From contig DNUZ01000010.1 of the NCBI GenBank assembly GCA_003507655.1, positions 1 through 64,000 of the forward strand: a stretch of 64,000 nucleotides of DNA. The letters are read 5' to 3'. The position numbers were made by a program, and so were the translations under genes. The notes under the pieces were generated by a model. That model made no database searches. It was not told the origin of the DNA and saw nothing but the letters and a program-made list of their open reading frames with translations. Origin of the DNA: Lachnospiraceae bacterium (lineage in GTDB: Bacteria; Bacillota; Clostridia; Lachnospirales; Lachnospiraceae). Below, in pieces: positions 23,963 to 34,157 of the stretch (the first letter of the stretch is position 1; each line of letters opens with the position of its first letter).

Positions 23963-24068
23963 TTGACGTAGGCAAAAAGGTTTGCTATTGTCAAGACGGA
24001 TATGAAACCCGTTTGCAATAAGACAACGAGACTTTTGTTGTGCAGAGCAGCAGGAGTCTCGTTTTTTA
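23963..24068 (+). ncRNA. Short promoter-terminator unit: candidate small RNA or attenuated leader
   Basis: TTGACG (23963-23968), 17 bases and TATTGT (23986-23991) form a promoter. Only about 35 bases after the expected start comes AACGAGACT (24025-24033) / AGTCTCGTT (24055-24063), then six T. A transcript of about 70 bases would result, unless readthrough continues into the AI-2E-family gene 33 bases further on. No open frame of note lies within. Confidence 0.45.
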
Positions 24069-24100
24069 AATCAGAAAAAGAATGAAAAGAGAGGGAATGA

Positions 24101-25258
24101 ATGAAGCCGGAAACGAAGAAAATAGTAACAGCGTTAGGTTTGATCAGTTTTACCGTGGTCATGCTTGGAATCGCTTTGAATTTTGGAAGTGTGTGCCGTT
24201 GGATTACGAGGTTGATCGATGTCTTTATGCCGTTTATCATCGGCATTGTATTTGCATTGTTTTTAAGCGTGCCAATGAACTTCATGGAACGGAAGGTATT
24301 AGCAGGAAAACAATTTGATAAAATGCGAAGGACACTTGCCATTTTGATTACGCTGGTATTGGTATTTGGCATTATCGGAGCGGTGGGGGCATTGATTGTT
24401 CCGCAGCTTACCAAGACCGTCAGCAGCATCATTCAGGCAGTGCCGGAAGCAATGCAGAATCTGGATAATTATCAGAATGAGTTATCCGAAAAATTTCCGC
24501 AGTTTGCAGATACGATTATCAAGGTCAATTTAAGCAGTGAAAGAATCATCAACGAAGTCATAGGTTTTTTAAATAACTGGATGAATAACTCAGACAGTTC
24601 GGCAATGGCAAGATTAAGCGGCACTTTAGGGAATGTGCTGAATCTGTTTATTGGTCTGATCTTTGCAATCTATGTATTGGCACAGAAGGAAAAATTAAAA
24701 CGCCAGACGAAAAATCTGTTACAGGCATATTTAAAACAGCCGGTTTCGGACGCAGTCTGGAAAGTGGGAAAATTAACAAGCATCATATTTCAGAAATTTA
24801 TTTCAGGACAGTGTTTAGAAGCCTGTATTTTGGGAACCATGTTTTTTATCACGATGACAATATTTAAAATACCATATGCACTGTTAATCAGTGTACTGAT
24901 TGCAGTAACATCCCTGATTCCAATCTGGGGAGCATTTATCGGATGTATCATCGGCTGCTTCCTGATTGCGGTAGTGAATCCGATGCGCGCATTGGGATTT
25001 TTAATTATGTTTTTAATATTGCAGCAAATAGAGGGCAATCTGATTTATCCTCATGTAGTGGGCGGTTCGATAGGACTTCCGTCTATCTGGGTATTGGCAG
25101 CAGTAACTGTCGGCGGTAAACTGTACGGCATTGTGGGAATGATATTTTTCATACCAATCTGTTCCGTGCTGTATACACTTTTAAAGGAGAATGTCAGATA
25201 CCGTTTAAGAAAAAAGAAAAATTTAGCAGTTGTTAAGGAGGAAGAAATAAATGCGTAA
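24101..25258 (+). CDS. AI-2E family (TxSS-like) membrane permease
   Basis: 385 residues with about eight membrane segments: a pair at the N-terminus (VTALGLISFTVVMLGIAL, FMPFIIGIVFALFLSV), a long amphipathic middle (about 95-180) and a C-terminal cluster containing the family signature ISGQCLEACILG, LIPIWGAFIG and QQIEGNLIYPHVVG. Family members include autoinducer-2 exporters and sodium/proton antiporters, so transport of AI-2 itself is not implied. It overlaps the pyruvate kinase start by 8 bases. Transcription may be limited by the terminator at 24025-24068. Confidence 0.88.
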   Translation: MKPETKKIVTALGLISFTVVMLGIALNFGSVCRWITRLIDVFMPFIIGIVFALFLSVPMNFMERKVLAGKQFDKMRRTLAILITLVLVFGIIGAVGALIVPQLTKTVSSIIQAVPEAMQNLDNYQNELSEKFPQFADTIIKVNLSSERIINEVIGFLNNWMNNSDSSAMARLSGTLGNVLNLFIGLIFAIYVLAQKEKLKRQTKNLLQAYLKQPVSDAVWKVGKLTSIIFQKFISGQCLEACILGTMFFITMTIFKIPYALLISVLIAVTSLIPIWGAFIGCIIGCFLIAVVNPMRALGFLIMFLILQQIEGNLIYPHVVGGSIGLPSIWVLAAVTVGGKLYGIVGMIFFIPICSVLYTLLKENVRYRLRKKKNLAVVKEEEINA

Positions 25259-26669
25259 GACAAAAATTATCTGTACATTAGGACCGGCAACAGACCGTGG
25301 GAATGTATTAGAACAGTTAATCAAAGAAGGCATGAACGTTGCAAGATTTAATTTTTCACATGGTGACCATGAGGAGCAGAGAGGAAGAATTGAAAAACTC
25401 TGCAGTCTGCGGGAAAAATGCGGACAGCCGGTAGCGGCACTGTTAGATACCAAGGGACCTGAAATCCGCTTGAGGGATTTTGAGGGAAAAAAAGTAATGT
25501 TAGAAAAAGGACAGACCTTTATTTTAACAGGGGAAGAGGTTTTAGGAAACAGAGAGCGTGCATCCATTACTTATGAGAACCTCTGGCAGGATGTGACCGT
25601 CGGAACAAAGATTCTGATTGATGACGGACTGATCGGGATGCAGGTGGATAAGATTGAAAATAAAGAGATTTACTGTACTGTTTTAAATGATGGAGCGGTA
25701 TCAAACCACAAGGGAATCAATGTACCGGGCATCCATTTAGCAATGGAATATCTGAGCGAGAAAGACAGACAGGATATCCTGTTTGGGATCCAGGAGGATA
25801 TGGACTTTGTGGCAGCATCCTTTGTGCGTTCCGCAGATGATGTATTAGAGATCCGCAGACTTTTAGATGAGAATGGCGGATGGAACATCAATATTATTGC
25901 AAAGATCGAAAACGGAGAAGGGGTGGAGAATATTGATTCCATTATCGAAGTTTCCGACGGCATTATGATCGCCCGCGGTGATATGGGTGTGGAGATCCCT
26001 TGTGAAGAAGTTCCGGTAATCCAGAAGATGATCATAAAGAAAGTTTATAAGGCAGGAAAACAGGTTATCACGGCAACACAGATGTTAGATTCCATGATGA
26101 AAAATCCAAGACCGACAAGAGCAGAGACCACAGATGTTGCCAATGCCATCTATGACGGAACAAGTGCCATTATGCTTTCGGGAGAAACGGCAGCAGGAGA
26201 TTATCCGGTGGAGGCACTGCGGATGATGGTTCGTATTGCTGACCGTACCGAGCAGGATATTGATTATAAAAAGCGATTTTTCCGTTATGAAAAAGAAGAA
26301 CAGCCGGATGTTACCGATGCAATCTGTCATGCAACCTGTACCACAGCGCATGACCTGAATGCAAAAGCAGTCATTACCGTTACGAAGTCAGGAAGATCGG
26401 CAAGGGCAATTTCAAGATATCGTCCGGCGTGTCCGATTATCGGCTGTACCATGGAAGAAAAGGTCAGCAGACAGATTAACCTTTCCTGGGGTGTCTATCC
26501 AATCGTAATTAAGGAAGAAAAAAATGTATTTGATTTATTCGCACATTCTATCGTAGGTGCAAAAGAACATGAATATTTAGAATCAGGAGATACGGTAGTC
26601 ATTACCTCCGGTGTACCGATCGGAAAATCGGGAACAACGAATATGATGAAGGTAGATACCGTACACTAA
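25251..26669 (+). CDS. pyk: Pyruvate kinase
   Basis: 472 residues, the short form without the extra PEP-utiliser C-terminal domain of Bacillus. It converts phosphoenolpyruvate and ADP to pyruvate and ATP. Landmarks: [12 protein letters not shown] start, [18 protein letters not shown] near residue 64, the active-site [15 protein letters not shown] near 217 with the catalytic lysine, [13 protein letters not shown], and [20 protein letters not shown] near 272. AAGGAGG lies inside the end of the upstream permease gene, whose stop overlaps the ATG, so the two are translationally coupled. Confidence 0.96.
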   Translation: MRKTKIICTLGPATDRGNVLEQLIKEGMNVARFNFSHGDHEEQRGRIEKLCSLREKCGQPVAALLDTKGPEIRLRDFEGKKVMLEKGQTFILTGEEVLGNRERASITYENLWQDVTVGTKILIDDGLIGMQVDKIENKEIYCTVLNDGAVSNHKGINVPGIHLAMEYLSEKDRQDILFGIQEDMDFVAASFVRSADDVLEIRRLLDENGGWNINIIAKIENGEGVENIDSIIEVSDGIMIARGDMGVEIPCEEVPVIQKMIIKKVYKAGKQVITATQMLDSMMKNPRPTRAETTDVANAIYDGTSAIMLSGETAAGDYPVEALRMMVRIADRTEQDIDYKKRFFRYEKEEQPDVTDAICHATCTTAHDLNAKAVITVTKSGRSARAISRYRPACPIIGCTMEEKVSRQINLSWGVYPIVIKEEKNVFDLFAHSIVGAKEHEYLESGDTVVITSGVPIGKSGTTNMMKVDTVH

Positions 26670-26688
26670 GCGAGAGAGGAGCATGCAG

Positions 26689-28932
26689 ATGGCAGTCAGT
26701 TATCCAAAAGGACTTTCAAAGTGCAGTAATGAGGAGATTTATCTTGCACTCTTAGAACATGTAAAAAAACTTGCAGCGCAAAAAGCAGGGAAAGATACAA
26801 CAGAGAAAGAGAAGAAGAAATTATATTATATTTCTGCAGAGTTTCTGATTGGAAAACTCTTATCTAACAATCTGATCAATTTAGGGATTTATGAAGAAGT
26901 CCGAAAGGAATTAGAGGATGCGGGAAAATCCCTGTCCGAGATTGAAGAATTAGAACCGGAACCGTCACTTGGCAATGGTGGTTTAGGAAGACTGGCAGCC
27001 TGTTTTTTGGATTCCATCGCAACGCTGGGACTGAATGGCGACGGTGTAGGTCTGAACTATCATTACGGACTGTTTCGTCAGGTCTTTGAAAACAATGCAC
27101 AAAAAGAACTTCCAAACCCATGGATAGAAAAGGAGAGCTGGCTGACAAAGACGGATAAGACGTATACGATCCCGTTTGGCGGTTTTTCGGTGCAGTCACG
27201 GATGTATGATATTGATGTGACCGGTTATGACAACCGTACCAATAAACTGCATCTGTTTGACATTGAATCCGTGGATGAGGACATTGTAAAAGAAGGGATT
27301 TCTTTTGATAAGACGGATATTAAAAAGAATCTGACGCTCTTTTTATATCCGGATGACAGTGATGATGACGGACGTATCCTGCGTGTGTATCAGCAGTATT
27401 TTATGGTGAGCAATGCGGCAAGACTGATCTTAGACGAGGCAAAAGAGCGTGGATCAGATATCTATGATCTGGCGGATTATGCCGTGATCCAGATCAACGA
27501 CACACATCCGACCATGGTGATCCCGGAGCTGGTACGGCTTTTGATGGAAGAAGGTCTTTTGATAGATGAGGCAATCGACATTGTCCGAAAGACCTGCGCG
27601 TATACGAATCATACGATTTTAGCAGAGGCATTGGAAAAATGGCCGATCGGATATTTAGAGAGGGCAGTACCACAGCTGATGCCGATCATCCGCCAGTTGG
27701 ATAACCGTATCCGTAAAGAAGTCCGTGATGAAAGTACCTATATTATTCAGGATGGACTGGTACACATGGCGAATCTGGATATCCACTATGGGTTCAGTGT
27801 CAATGGTGTGGCATACCTGCATACGGAAATTTTAAAGAACAGTGAGTTGAAAAACTTTTATCAGCTTTATCCGGAAAAATTCAATAATAAGACCAATGGA
27901 ATCACGTTCCGCAGATGGCTGCTGCATGCCAATCCGAAGCTGACCGAACTGATTACAGAGCTTATCGGAGATGGCTTTAAAAAAGATGCAACAGAATTAG
28001 AAAAACTGGCACAGTTTGCAGAAGATGAGACAGTCTTAAAGAGGATTTTAGAAGTAAAGCAATCTGCAAAATGCGAGTTGAAAGATTACTTGAAGCGAAC
28101 ACAGGATATGGAGTTAGACGAACATTCTGTTTTTGATATTCAGATCAAACGTCTGCATGAATATAAGAGACAGCAGATGAACGCGCTCTATGTGATCCAC
28201 AAATATTTTGACATCAAATCGGGGAATCTTCCAAAGAGACCGATTACTGTGATCTTTGGGGCAAAAGCAGCACCGGCATATATCATCGCGAAAGATATTA
28301 TTCATCTGATTTTATGTTTGCAGGAACTGATTGCAAATGATCCACAGGTGTCACCGTATCTGAAGGTAGTGATGGTAGAAAACTACAATGTGACGGCGGC
28401 AGAAAAGCTGATTCCGGCATGTGACATTGATGAACAGATTTCACTTGCTTCTAAAGAGGCATCGGGAACCGGAAACATGAAGTTTATGTTGAACGGAGCG
28501 GTTACCATCGGAACGATGGATGGAGCAAATGTGGAGATTGCACAGTTAGTCGGCGAGGACAATATCTATATTTTTGGAGAATCTTCTGAGACTGTGATGG
28601 AGCACTATGCAAAAGCAGATTATGTGTCAAAAGATTATTATGAAAAAGATGAGGATATCCGGCGGGCGGTGGACTTTATTGTCAGTGATGAATTAAAGCG
28701 TATCGGCAATGCGGAGTATTTAGAACGTCTGCATCACGAACTGATTTCTAAGGACTGGTTTATGACACTGTTAGACTGGAGAGATTATATGGAGACAAAA
28801 GAGCGGATGTTTGCTGATTACGAGAAGCGTTCGGAGTGGGCAAAGAAAATGCTTATCAATATCAGTCAGGCGGGATTTTTCTCCTCGGACAGAACGATTG
28901 CGCAGTACAATGAGGATATCTGGAAGCTGTAG
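26689..28932 (+). CDS. glgP: Glycogen/alpha-glucan phosphorylase
   Basis: I choose ATG 26689 ([19 protein letters not shown]), because AGGAG ends 7 bases before it; an ATG at 26683 is too close. The 747 residues have [35 protein letters not shown] near 90, the [16 protein letters not shown] segment, [15 protein letters not shown] and the pyridoxal-phosphate lysine in [15 protein letters not shown] near 600. It removes glucose 1-phosphate from glycogen or maltodextrin ends. It follows pyk by 19 bases, so glucan breakdown and lower glycolysis appear to be transcribed together. Confidence 0.95.
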   Translation: MAVSYPKGLSKCSNEEIYLALLEHVKKLAAQKAGKDTTEKEKKKLYYISAEFLIGKLLSNNLINLGIYEEVRKELEDAGKSLSEIEELEPEPSLGNGGLGRLAACFLDSIATLGLNGDGVGLNYHYGLFRQVFENNAQKELPNPWIEKESWLTKTDKTYTIPFGGFSVQSRMYDIDVTGYDNRTNKLHLFDIESVDEDIVKEGISFDKTDIKKNLTLFLYPDDSDDDGRILRVYQQYFMVSNAARLILDEAKERGSDIYDLADYAVIQINDTHPTMVIPELVRLLMEEGLLIDEAIDIVRKTCAYTNHTILAEALEKWPIGYLERAVPQLMPIIRQLDNRIRKEVRDESTYIIQDGLVHMANLDIHYGFSVNGVAYLHTEILKNSELKNFYQLYPEKFNNKTNGITFRRWLLHANPKLTELITELIGDGFKKDATELEKLAQFAEDETVLKRILEVKQSAKCELKDYLKRTQDMELDEHSVFDIQIKRLHEYKRQQMNALYVIHKYFDIKSGNLPKRPITVIFGAKAAPAYIIAKDIIHLILCLQELIANDPQVSPYLKVVMVENYNVTAAEKLIPACDIDEQISLASKEASGTGNMKFMLNGAVTIGTMDGANVEIAQLVGEDNIYIFGESSETVMEHYAKADYVSKDYYEKDEDIRRAVDFIVSDELKRIGNAEYLERLHHELISKDWFMTLLDWRDYMETKERMFADYEKRSEWAKKMLINISQAGFFSSDRTIAQYNEDIWKL

Positions 28933-29061
28933 AGGAAGTTCAGATTGCTCTTTTCATTTTGAGGTAAACTTGATATACTGGTATCAATGTCGTATTTAGA
29001 TATTTCGAATAGAAAGAATAGGGAATACGATGGAAAATAAGAGAGAATCTGGAGAAGCAGA

Positions 29062-30024
29062 ATGAAATTTCAAAAATATATGGCAGTTGGTATCTTAGGT
29101 CTGACCATGGCATTGGGATTTAGCGGATGTCAGAGTGAGAACCAGAAGAATCAGAATGCCTATCGTAAGATTGGAATTAACAGTATGGCAGAGGGCGATT
29201 ATGATAAGGCGGTCAAATCCTTTCAGAAAGCCTTAGATACGTCATTAGGAAAAATCGGTGCCGAGGAGATAGACATCTGTTATTATAAGGCAGCTGCCCA
29301 GTTTGCAAAAAAAGATTATGACGGTGCGATCGAAACTTATACGTCACTGATTGATTATGATAAGGAAAATGCGAATGCATACTATCTGCGTGGAAGTGTC
29401 TATTTAGATACAGATAAAAAAGACAAGGCATTCAAAGATTATAAGAATGCGGTCAAATATGCAGGAAGAGAGTATGAGATTTACGAGGGCATTTACGAGA
29501 ATCTGACCAATAAAGGTGAAACAGAGGAAGCGAAGAACTATTTGAAAAAAGCACTGGACATCAAGCCAAAGGATGGTGCAGATTATGCGGAGCAGGGACA
29601 TGTGTACTATCTCTTAGAAGATTATACACAGGCAAAGAGCAGTCTGGACCGGGCAATTGATAAGGATGATAAGACAGCACTGCTGTATTTAGCAGAGGTC
29701 TATAATGCAACGGATCAACAGGAACAGGGGCAGGCACTTTTAGAAAGCTATGTCAAAGAAAACGCAAAAGACAGTGAAGCGTTGAATACCTTAGGCATGA
29801 TGCAGATGAAAGACGGTAATTACGAGGATGCTTTAAAATATTTTCAGATGGGCTTGAAAAATAAGGATGCCGTGAACAAACAGGAACTGATGAAAAATGA
29901 GATTGCCGCCTATGAGTACAGCGGTGATTTTGAGTCGGCAAAAAAGACGATGCAAGCCTATATCAAAGAATATAAAAGTGACGAAGAGGCAGTCCGGGAA
30001 TACACATTTTTAAAGACCAGATAG
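29062..30024 (+). CDS. TPR-repeat lipoprotein
   Basis: 320 residues. A lipoprotein signal ends in LGFSGC, with the lipidated cysteine at residue 23. The rest is a string of about seven tetratricopeptide repeats, for example AYRKIGINSMAEGDYDKAVKSFQKAL, YYKAAAQFAKKDYDGAIETY and DSEALNTLGMMQMKDGNYEDALKYFQ. TPR arrays form protein-binding superhelices, here on the outer face of the membrane. The partner is unknown. hflX follows after 9 bases. Bases 28933-29061 upstream contain only a weak promoter-like TATACT and nothing else I can assign. Confidence 0.85.
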   Translation: MKFQKYMAVGILGLTMALGFSGCQSENQKNQNAYRKIGINSMAEGDYDKAVKSFQKALDTSLGKIGAEEIDICYYKAAAQFAKKDYDGAIETYTSLIDYDKENANAYYLRGSVYLDTDKKDKAFKDYKNAVKYAGREYEIYEGIYENLTNKGETEEAKNYLKKALDIKPKDGADYAEQGHVYYLLEDYTQAKSSLDRAIDKDDKTALLYLAEVYNATDQQEQGQALLESYVKENAKDSEALNTLGMMQMKDGNYEDALKYFQMGLKNKDAVNKQELMKNEIAAYEYSGDFESAKKTMQAYIKEYKSDEEAVREYTFLKTR

Positions 30025-30033
30025 GAGAAAAGC

Positions 30034-31272
30034 ATGCCGCTTTATGAAGTAGAACAGGAGACAGAGCGTGTCATTTTAGTAGGTGTTTCACAGCAGGACG
30101 GCGACGATGCCGAGGATTCGGTAGCAGAGTTGGCAGAACTGGTGGAGACTGCCGGTGCAGTCGTTGTGGGAACACTGATCCAAAAGAGAGAGAATATCCA
30201 TCCGGGGACCTATGTGGGGACCGGAAAGGTATTTGAATTAGAAGAACTGATAGAACAGACCGGTGCAACCGGAATTGTCTGTGACGATGAGTTATCACCG
30301 GCACAGTTGAAAAATTTAGAAGAAGCATTAAAGACAAAGGTCATGGACCGGACGCTGATCATTTTAGATATTTTTGCGGCAAGGGCTTCTACCAGCGAAG
30401 GAAAGATACAGGTAGAGTTAGCACAGCTGAAATACCGTTTAAGCCGTCTGAGCGGATTGGGACGTTCTCTGTCACGATTGGGTGGCGGGATTGGTACGAG
30501 AGGTCCCGGTGAGAAAAAATTAGAGATGGACAGGCGGTTGATCAACAGCCGTGTGGCACAGCTGAACAGGGAATTAAAAGAGGTGCAAAGGCATCGTGAG
30601 GTCAACAGACAGCAGCGGAAGCGAAGCGGGATACCGGTGGTGGCAGTGGTCGGTTATACCAATGCAGGAAAATCCACACTGTTAAATCATTTAACGAATG
30701 CAGAAGTTTTAGAAGAGGATAAGCTGTTTGCGACCTTAGATCCGACAACGAGGATTTTAGAACTGACCAACAATCAGAAAGTGCTGATGACAGATACGGT
30801 AGGATTTATCCGCAAACTGCCGCATCACTTAATTGATGCTTTCCGGAGTACCTTAGAGGAGGCAAAGTATGCAGATATCATTTTGCATGTGGTAGATGCC
30901 TCAAATCCGCAGATGGATAAACAGATGTATATCGTATATGATACCCTGCGGAATTTAGAAGTAGAGGGCAAAAAGATCATTACGGCGTTTAATAAAACAG
31001 ACCGTATCGGGCAGCCGGAACCGCTGCATGATTTTCGTGCGGAGCGGACTGTTCATATTTCCGCAAAATACGGAGACGGTTTAGAGGATTTAAAAAATAT
31101 CTTAGAAGAAATTTTACGCGAAGAAAAAGATTTTTTAGAGTGCACGATACCATATCGGGATGCCGGAGTCATCCAGAAGATCCGCGAAAAGGGCGAGCTT
31201 TTAAGCGAAGAATACCGGGAAGACGGCATTTTTGTGCGTGCCTGGGTACCAAAAGAGTTTCACTATATGTAG
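30034..31272 (+). CDS. hflX: GTPase HflX
   Basis: 412 residues. The N-terminal HflX domain (about 1-180) carries HPGTYVGTGKVFELEEL and the glycine-rich GLGRSLSRLGGGIGTRGPGEKKLEMDRR linker (given in parts). The G domain has G1 GYTNAGKSTLLNHL near 210, G2/G3 ATLDPTTR and DTVGFIRKLPHHLIDAF, and G4 NKTD. HflX binds ribosomes and rescues stalled or hibernating 70S particles under stress. Its last codons form the 5' arm of its own terminator (31261-31313). It lies directly after the TPR lipoprotein gene. Confidence 0.95.
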   Translation: MPLYEVEQETERVILVGVSQQDGDDAEDSVAELAELVETAGAVVVGTLIQKRENIHPGTYVGTGKVFELEELIEQTGATGIVCDDELSPAQLKNLEEALKTKVMDRTLIILDIFAARASTSEGKIQVELAQLKYRLSRLSGLGRSLSRLGGGIGTRGPGEKKLEMDRRLINSRVAQLNRELKEVQRHREVNRQQRKRSGIPVVAVVGYTNAGKSTLLNHLTNAEVLEEDKLFATLDPTTRILELTNNQKVLMTDTVGFIRKLPHHLIDAFRSTLEEAKYADIILHVVDASNPQMDKQMYIVYDTLRNLEVEGKKIITAFNKTDRIGQPEPLHDFRAERTVHISAKYGDGLEDLKNILEEILREEKDFLECTIPYRDAGVIQKIREKGELLSEEYREDGIFVRAWVPKEFHYM

Positions 31273-31313
31273 AAAGTTCAACAAAAAATGAACACTACAT
31301 ATAGTGCTTTTTT
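31261..31313 (+). terminator. hflX terminator overlapping the stop codon
   Basis: CACTATATGTAG (31261-31272), which is the last three codons plus the TAG stop, pairs perfectly with CTACATATAGTG (31295-31306). A nested GTTCA/TGAAC stem lies inside and six T follow. Confidence 0.85.
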
Positions 31314-31316
31314 ATA

Positions 31317-31345
31317 TTGACTTCAAAAATGCGATTTGATAGAAT
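31317..31345 (+). promoter_or_regulatory. nrdD promoter
   Basis: TTGACT (31317-31322), 17 bases, TAGAAT (31340-31345). I see no clear NrdR box pair in the 40 bases downstream. Confidence 0.65.
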
Positions 31346-31402
31346 AGACGTACACGATTTGAAAAGCGTATCTTGTGAACAGATATGGAGGGTGATGGAA
31401 TA

Positions 31403-33766
31403 ATGTTCAAAGTAGTGAAAAGAGACGGGGAGACCGATGACTTTAATCTGGCAAAAATTCGTGGAGCGATAGAGAAAGCGTTCAAAGCAACGGGCAAGGA
31501 ATATACAGATGATATCATAGAACTGTTAGGGCTTCGGGTCACTGCAGATTTTCAGTCTAAGATTGAAGAGGGAGTTGTCCATGTAGAGGATATCCAGGAC
31601 AGCGTTGAGACCGTGTTAGAGCAGGCGGGTTATACAGATGTTGCAAAGGCATACATTTTATACCGCAAGCAGCGTGAAAAAATGAGAAATATGAAGTCTA
31701 CAATTTTAAATTATAAGGAAATTGTAGACAGCTATGTAAAGGTAGAGGACTGGCGTGTCAAAGAGAATTCTACCGTTACATATTCCGTAGGAGGCTTGAT
31801 TTTAAGTAACTCCGGAGCGGTTACAGCCAATTACTGGCTTTCAGAGATTTATGATGAGGAGATCGCAAATGCACACCGCAACTGTGACATCCATATTCAT
31901 GATCTGTCCATGCTGACCGGTTACTGTGCAGGCTGGTCTTTAAAACAGTTGATCCAGGAAGGTCTTGGTGGAATTCCGGGTAAGATCACTTCTTCTCCGG
32001 CAAAACATCTTTCCGTACTGTGTAACCAGATGGTGAACTTCCTTGGGATTATGCAGAATGAGTGGGCAGGAGCACAGGCATTTTCTTCCTTTGATACCTA
32101 CCTTGCACCATTTGTCAAAGTGGACAACTTATCCTATGAGGAAGTAAAAAAATGCATTGAGTCATTCATCTATGGTGTAAATACACCAAGCCGCTGGGGG
32201 ACACAGTCACCGTTTTCCAATATTACTTTAGACTGGACCGTTCCAAACGATTTAGCAGAACTTCCTGCGATCGTTGGTGGCAAAGAAATGGACTTTAAGT
32301 ACAAAGACTGTAAAAAAGAAATGGATATGGTCAACAAGGCATTCATTGAAACCATGATCGAAGGAGATGCGAACGGAAGAGGATTCCAGTATCCGATACC
32401 GACCTACTCTATTACGAGTGATTTTGACTGGTCTGATACAGAGAACAACCGTCTTTTGTTTGAAATGACATCGAAGTACGGAACACCGTATTTTTCAAAC
32501 TATATCAACAGTGATATGGAGCCGAGTGATGTGCGTTCCATGTGCTGTCGTCTGCGTCTGGATCTGCGTGAACTGCGGAAAAAATCGGGTGGTTTCTTCG
32601 GTTCCGGCGAGAGTACAGGTTCTGTAGGTGTAGTAACGATCAATCTACCGAGAATTGCATATCTGTCTAAGAATGAAAAAGAATTCTATCACAGATTAGA
32701 TTATATGATGGATATTTCGGCACGTTCTTTGAAGATTAAAAGAGGCGTTATTTCGAAGCTGTTAGATGAGGGACTTTATCCGTATACCAAGCGTTATCTT
32801 GGAACCTTTGATAACCACTTCTCAACGATTGGGCTGATCGGTATGAACGAAGTGGGACTGAATGCAAAATGGCTTGGCGAGGACTTAACACACGAGAAAA
32901 CACAGGAGTTTGCCAAAGATGTTTTAAATCATATGCGTGAGCGTCTGAGTGACTATCAGGAGGCGTATGGTGATTTATACAACTTAGAAGCAACACCGGC
33001 AGAATCCACAACATACCGTTTGGCAAAATATGATAAAAAGCAATATCCTGGCATTATTACGGCAGGACGTGAGGGCGAAACACCGTATTACACGAACAGC
33101 TCTCATCTTCCGGTAGGCTATACCTCAGATATTTTTGAGGCATTGGATATTCAGGATGAGCTTCAGACCTTATATACCTCAGGAACTGTATTCCATGCAT
33201 TCCTTGGAGAAAAACTTCCGGATTGGAAAGCGGCAGCAACGCTGGTACGAAAGATCGCACAGAACTACAAACTGCCGTATTATACGATTTCTCCAACCTA
33301 TTCGATCTGCAAAGAGCATGGTTATATTGCAGGCGAGCATTTTACCTGTCCTCACTGTGGAAAAGAAGCAGAGGTTTACAGCCGGATCACCGGTTATTAC
33401 CGTCCGGTCCAGAACTGGAATGATGGAAAGACACAGGAATACAAAGATCGTAAATTATATGAGATCAGTCCTTCTAAATTAAGTGAAGTCAAGACAAATA
33501 TTGTTACGATTTCAAAGGACGAGGTCAAAGTGGAGCCGACCGATAACATCCGCTATCTGTTTACAACCAAGACCTGTCCGAACTGTGCAGCAGCAAAAGA
33601 AATTCTGGGCGAAGAAAATTATGTGCTGATCGACGCAGAGGAAAATCAGGAACTGGTTGAAAAATATGGTGTTATGCAGGCACCAACGCTTGTCGTAGTA
33701 GAAAATAACAGGGCAAAAAAATACGTCAATGCGTCAAATATCAAAAAGTATGTAGAAACAAAATAA
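31403..33766 (+). CDS. nrdD: Anaerobic ribonucleoside-triphosphate reductase with fused C-terminal thioredoxin-like domain
   Basis: The start is ATG 31403 (MFKVVKRDGETDDF), with GGAGGG about 10 bases upstream. The 787 residues comprise an N-terminal ATP-cone (about 1-90), the class III catalytic barrel (CDIHIHDLSMLTGYCAGWS, then CCRLRLDLREL with catalytic cysteines), and a C-terminal zinc/radical module with FTCPHCGKEAEVYSRITGYYRPV, whose glycine near 663 carries the radical. After it, residues about 705-787 form a thioredoxin/glutaredoxin-like domain: IRYLFTTKTCPNCAAAKEIL with CPNC near 724, and a cis-proline MQAPTLVVV. The enzyme makes dNTPs without oxygen. The fused domain probably supplies the reducing dithiol, as free redoxins do in related NrdD subtypes. 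No activase gene (nrdG) follows. Confidence 0.93.
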   Translation: MFKVVKRDGETDDFNLAKIRGAIEKAFKATGKEYTDDIIELLGLRVTADFQSKIEEGVVHVEDIQDSVETVLEQAGYTDVAKAYILYRKQREKMRNMKSTILNYKEIVDSYVKVEDWRVKENSTVTYSVGGLILSNSGAVTANYWLSEIYDEEIANAHRNCDIHIHDLSMLTGYCAGWSLKQLIQEGLGGIPGKITSSPAKHLSVLCNQMVNFLGIMQNEWAGAQAFSSFDTYLAPFVKVDNLSYEEVKKCIESFIYGVNTPSRWGTQSPFSNITLDWTVPNDLAELPAIVGGKEMDFKYKDCKKEMDMVNKAFIETMIEGDANGRGFQYPIPTYSITSDFDWSDTENNRLLFEMTSKYGTPYFSNYINSDMEPSDVRSMCCRLRLDLRELRKKSGGFFGSGESTGSVGVVTINLPRIAYLSKNEKEFYHRLDYMMDISARSLKIKRGVISKLLDEGLYPYTKRYLGTFDNHFSTIGLIGMNEVGLNAKWLGEDLTHEKTQEFAKDVLNHMRERLSDYQEAYGDLYNLEATPAESTTYRLAKYDKKQYPGIITAGREGETPYYTNSSHLPVGYTSDIFEALDIQDELQTLYTSGTVFHAFLGEKLPDWKAAATLVRKIAQNYKLPYYTISPTYSICKEHGYIAGEHFTCPHCGKEAEVYSRITGYYRPVQNWNDGKTQEYKDRKLYEISPSKLSEVKTNIVTISKDEVKVEPTDNIRYLFTTKTCPNCAAAKEILGEENYVLIDAEENQELVEKYGVMQAPTLVVVENNRAKKYVNASNIKKYVETK

Positions 33767-33802
33767 TCTCCAATATGCAGAAAAAAGATTGAAATAGAAC
33801 GG

Positions 33803-33838
33803 AATGCCGCAGCAAGCGATAGGTTGTTGCGGCATTTA
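33803..33838 (+). terminator. Probable nrdD terminator
   Basis: ATGCCGCAGCAA (33803-33814) pairs with TTGTTGCGGCAT (33824-33835), with one G-U pair. Only three T follow, so termination may be partial. Confidence 0.55.
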
Positions 33839-33855
33839 AAAATACAAAAAAACTA

Positions 33856-33884
33856 TTGACAAAATACGCCAGAGTCAGTATAAT
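33856..33884 (+). promoter_or_regulatory. Consensus promoter of tRNA-Gly
   Basis: TTGACA (33856-33861), 17 bases, TATAAT (33879-33884): both boxes are perfect, as expected for a stable RNA gene. Confidence 0.9.
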
Positions 33885-33906
33885 AGCATTTGTGTTTAAC
33901 ACTTAT

Positions 33907-33979
33907 GCGCGAGTGGCTCAGTTGGTGGAGCACGACCTTGCCAAGGTCGGGGCCGCGGGTTCGAGTCCCGTCTCGCGCT
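33907..33979 (+). tRNA. tRNA-Gly (anticodon GCC)
   Basis: 73 bases folding as a full cloverleaf: acceptor GCGCGAG / CTCGCGC, D arm GCTC...GAGC, anticodon arm CGACC-TTGCCAA-GGTCG with GCC at its centre, variable loop of five, T arm GCGGG-TTCGAGT-CCCGT, discriminator T. No CCA is encoded. A T tract and then the hairpin at 33997 end the transcript. It stands alone between nrdD and the deacetylase gene. Confidence 0.95.
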
Positions 33980-33996
33980 CTTTTTTATTTTTAGTT

Positions 33997-34033
33997 AAAC
34001 CCCTGCAGCATGAGACTTTGCAGGGGTTTTTCT
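33997..34033 (+). terminator. Terminator downstream of tRNA-Gly
   Basis: AAACCCCTGCA (33997-34007) / TGCAGGGGTTT (34019-34029), with T continuing to about 34033. The following bases, 34034-34157, hold only a partial palindrome (AAACTT...AAGTTT near 34135-34156) and nothing else I can name. Confidence 0.85.
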
Positions 34034-34157
34034 TTGTGTAAAAGGAACTACATGATTGAGTGACCGAGAGTGACTGTCATCCGATAATGAGATTGTTTTA
34101 AGCAATTCTTGCATAAGACATCTCCCCATCCTATAAACTTTACTAAGAATAAGTTTC

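Noticed and set aside
24101..25258. Dedicated quorum-sensing AI-2 exporter
   Set aside because: The family name is historical; neighbours are glycolytic and no luxS or lsr genes are present.
31346..31402. NrdR boxes upstream of nrdD
   Set aside because: No pair of sequences close to the known NrdR palindrome could be found by eye.
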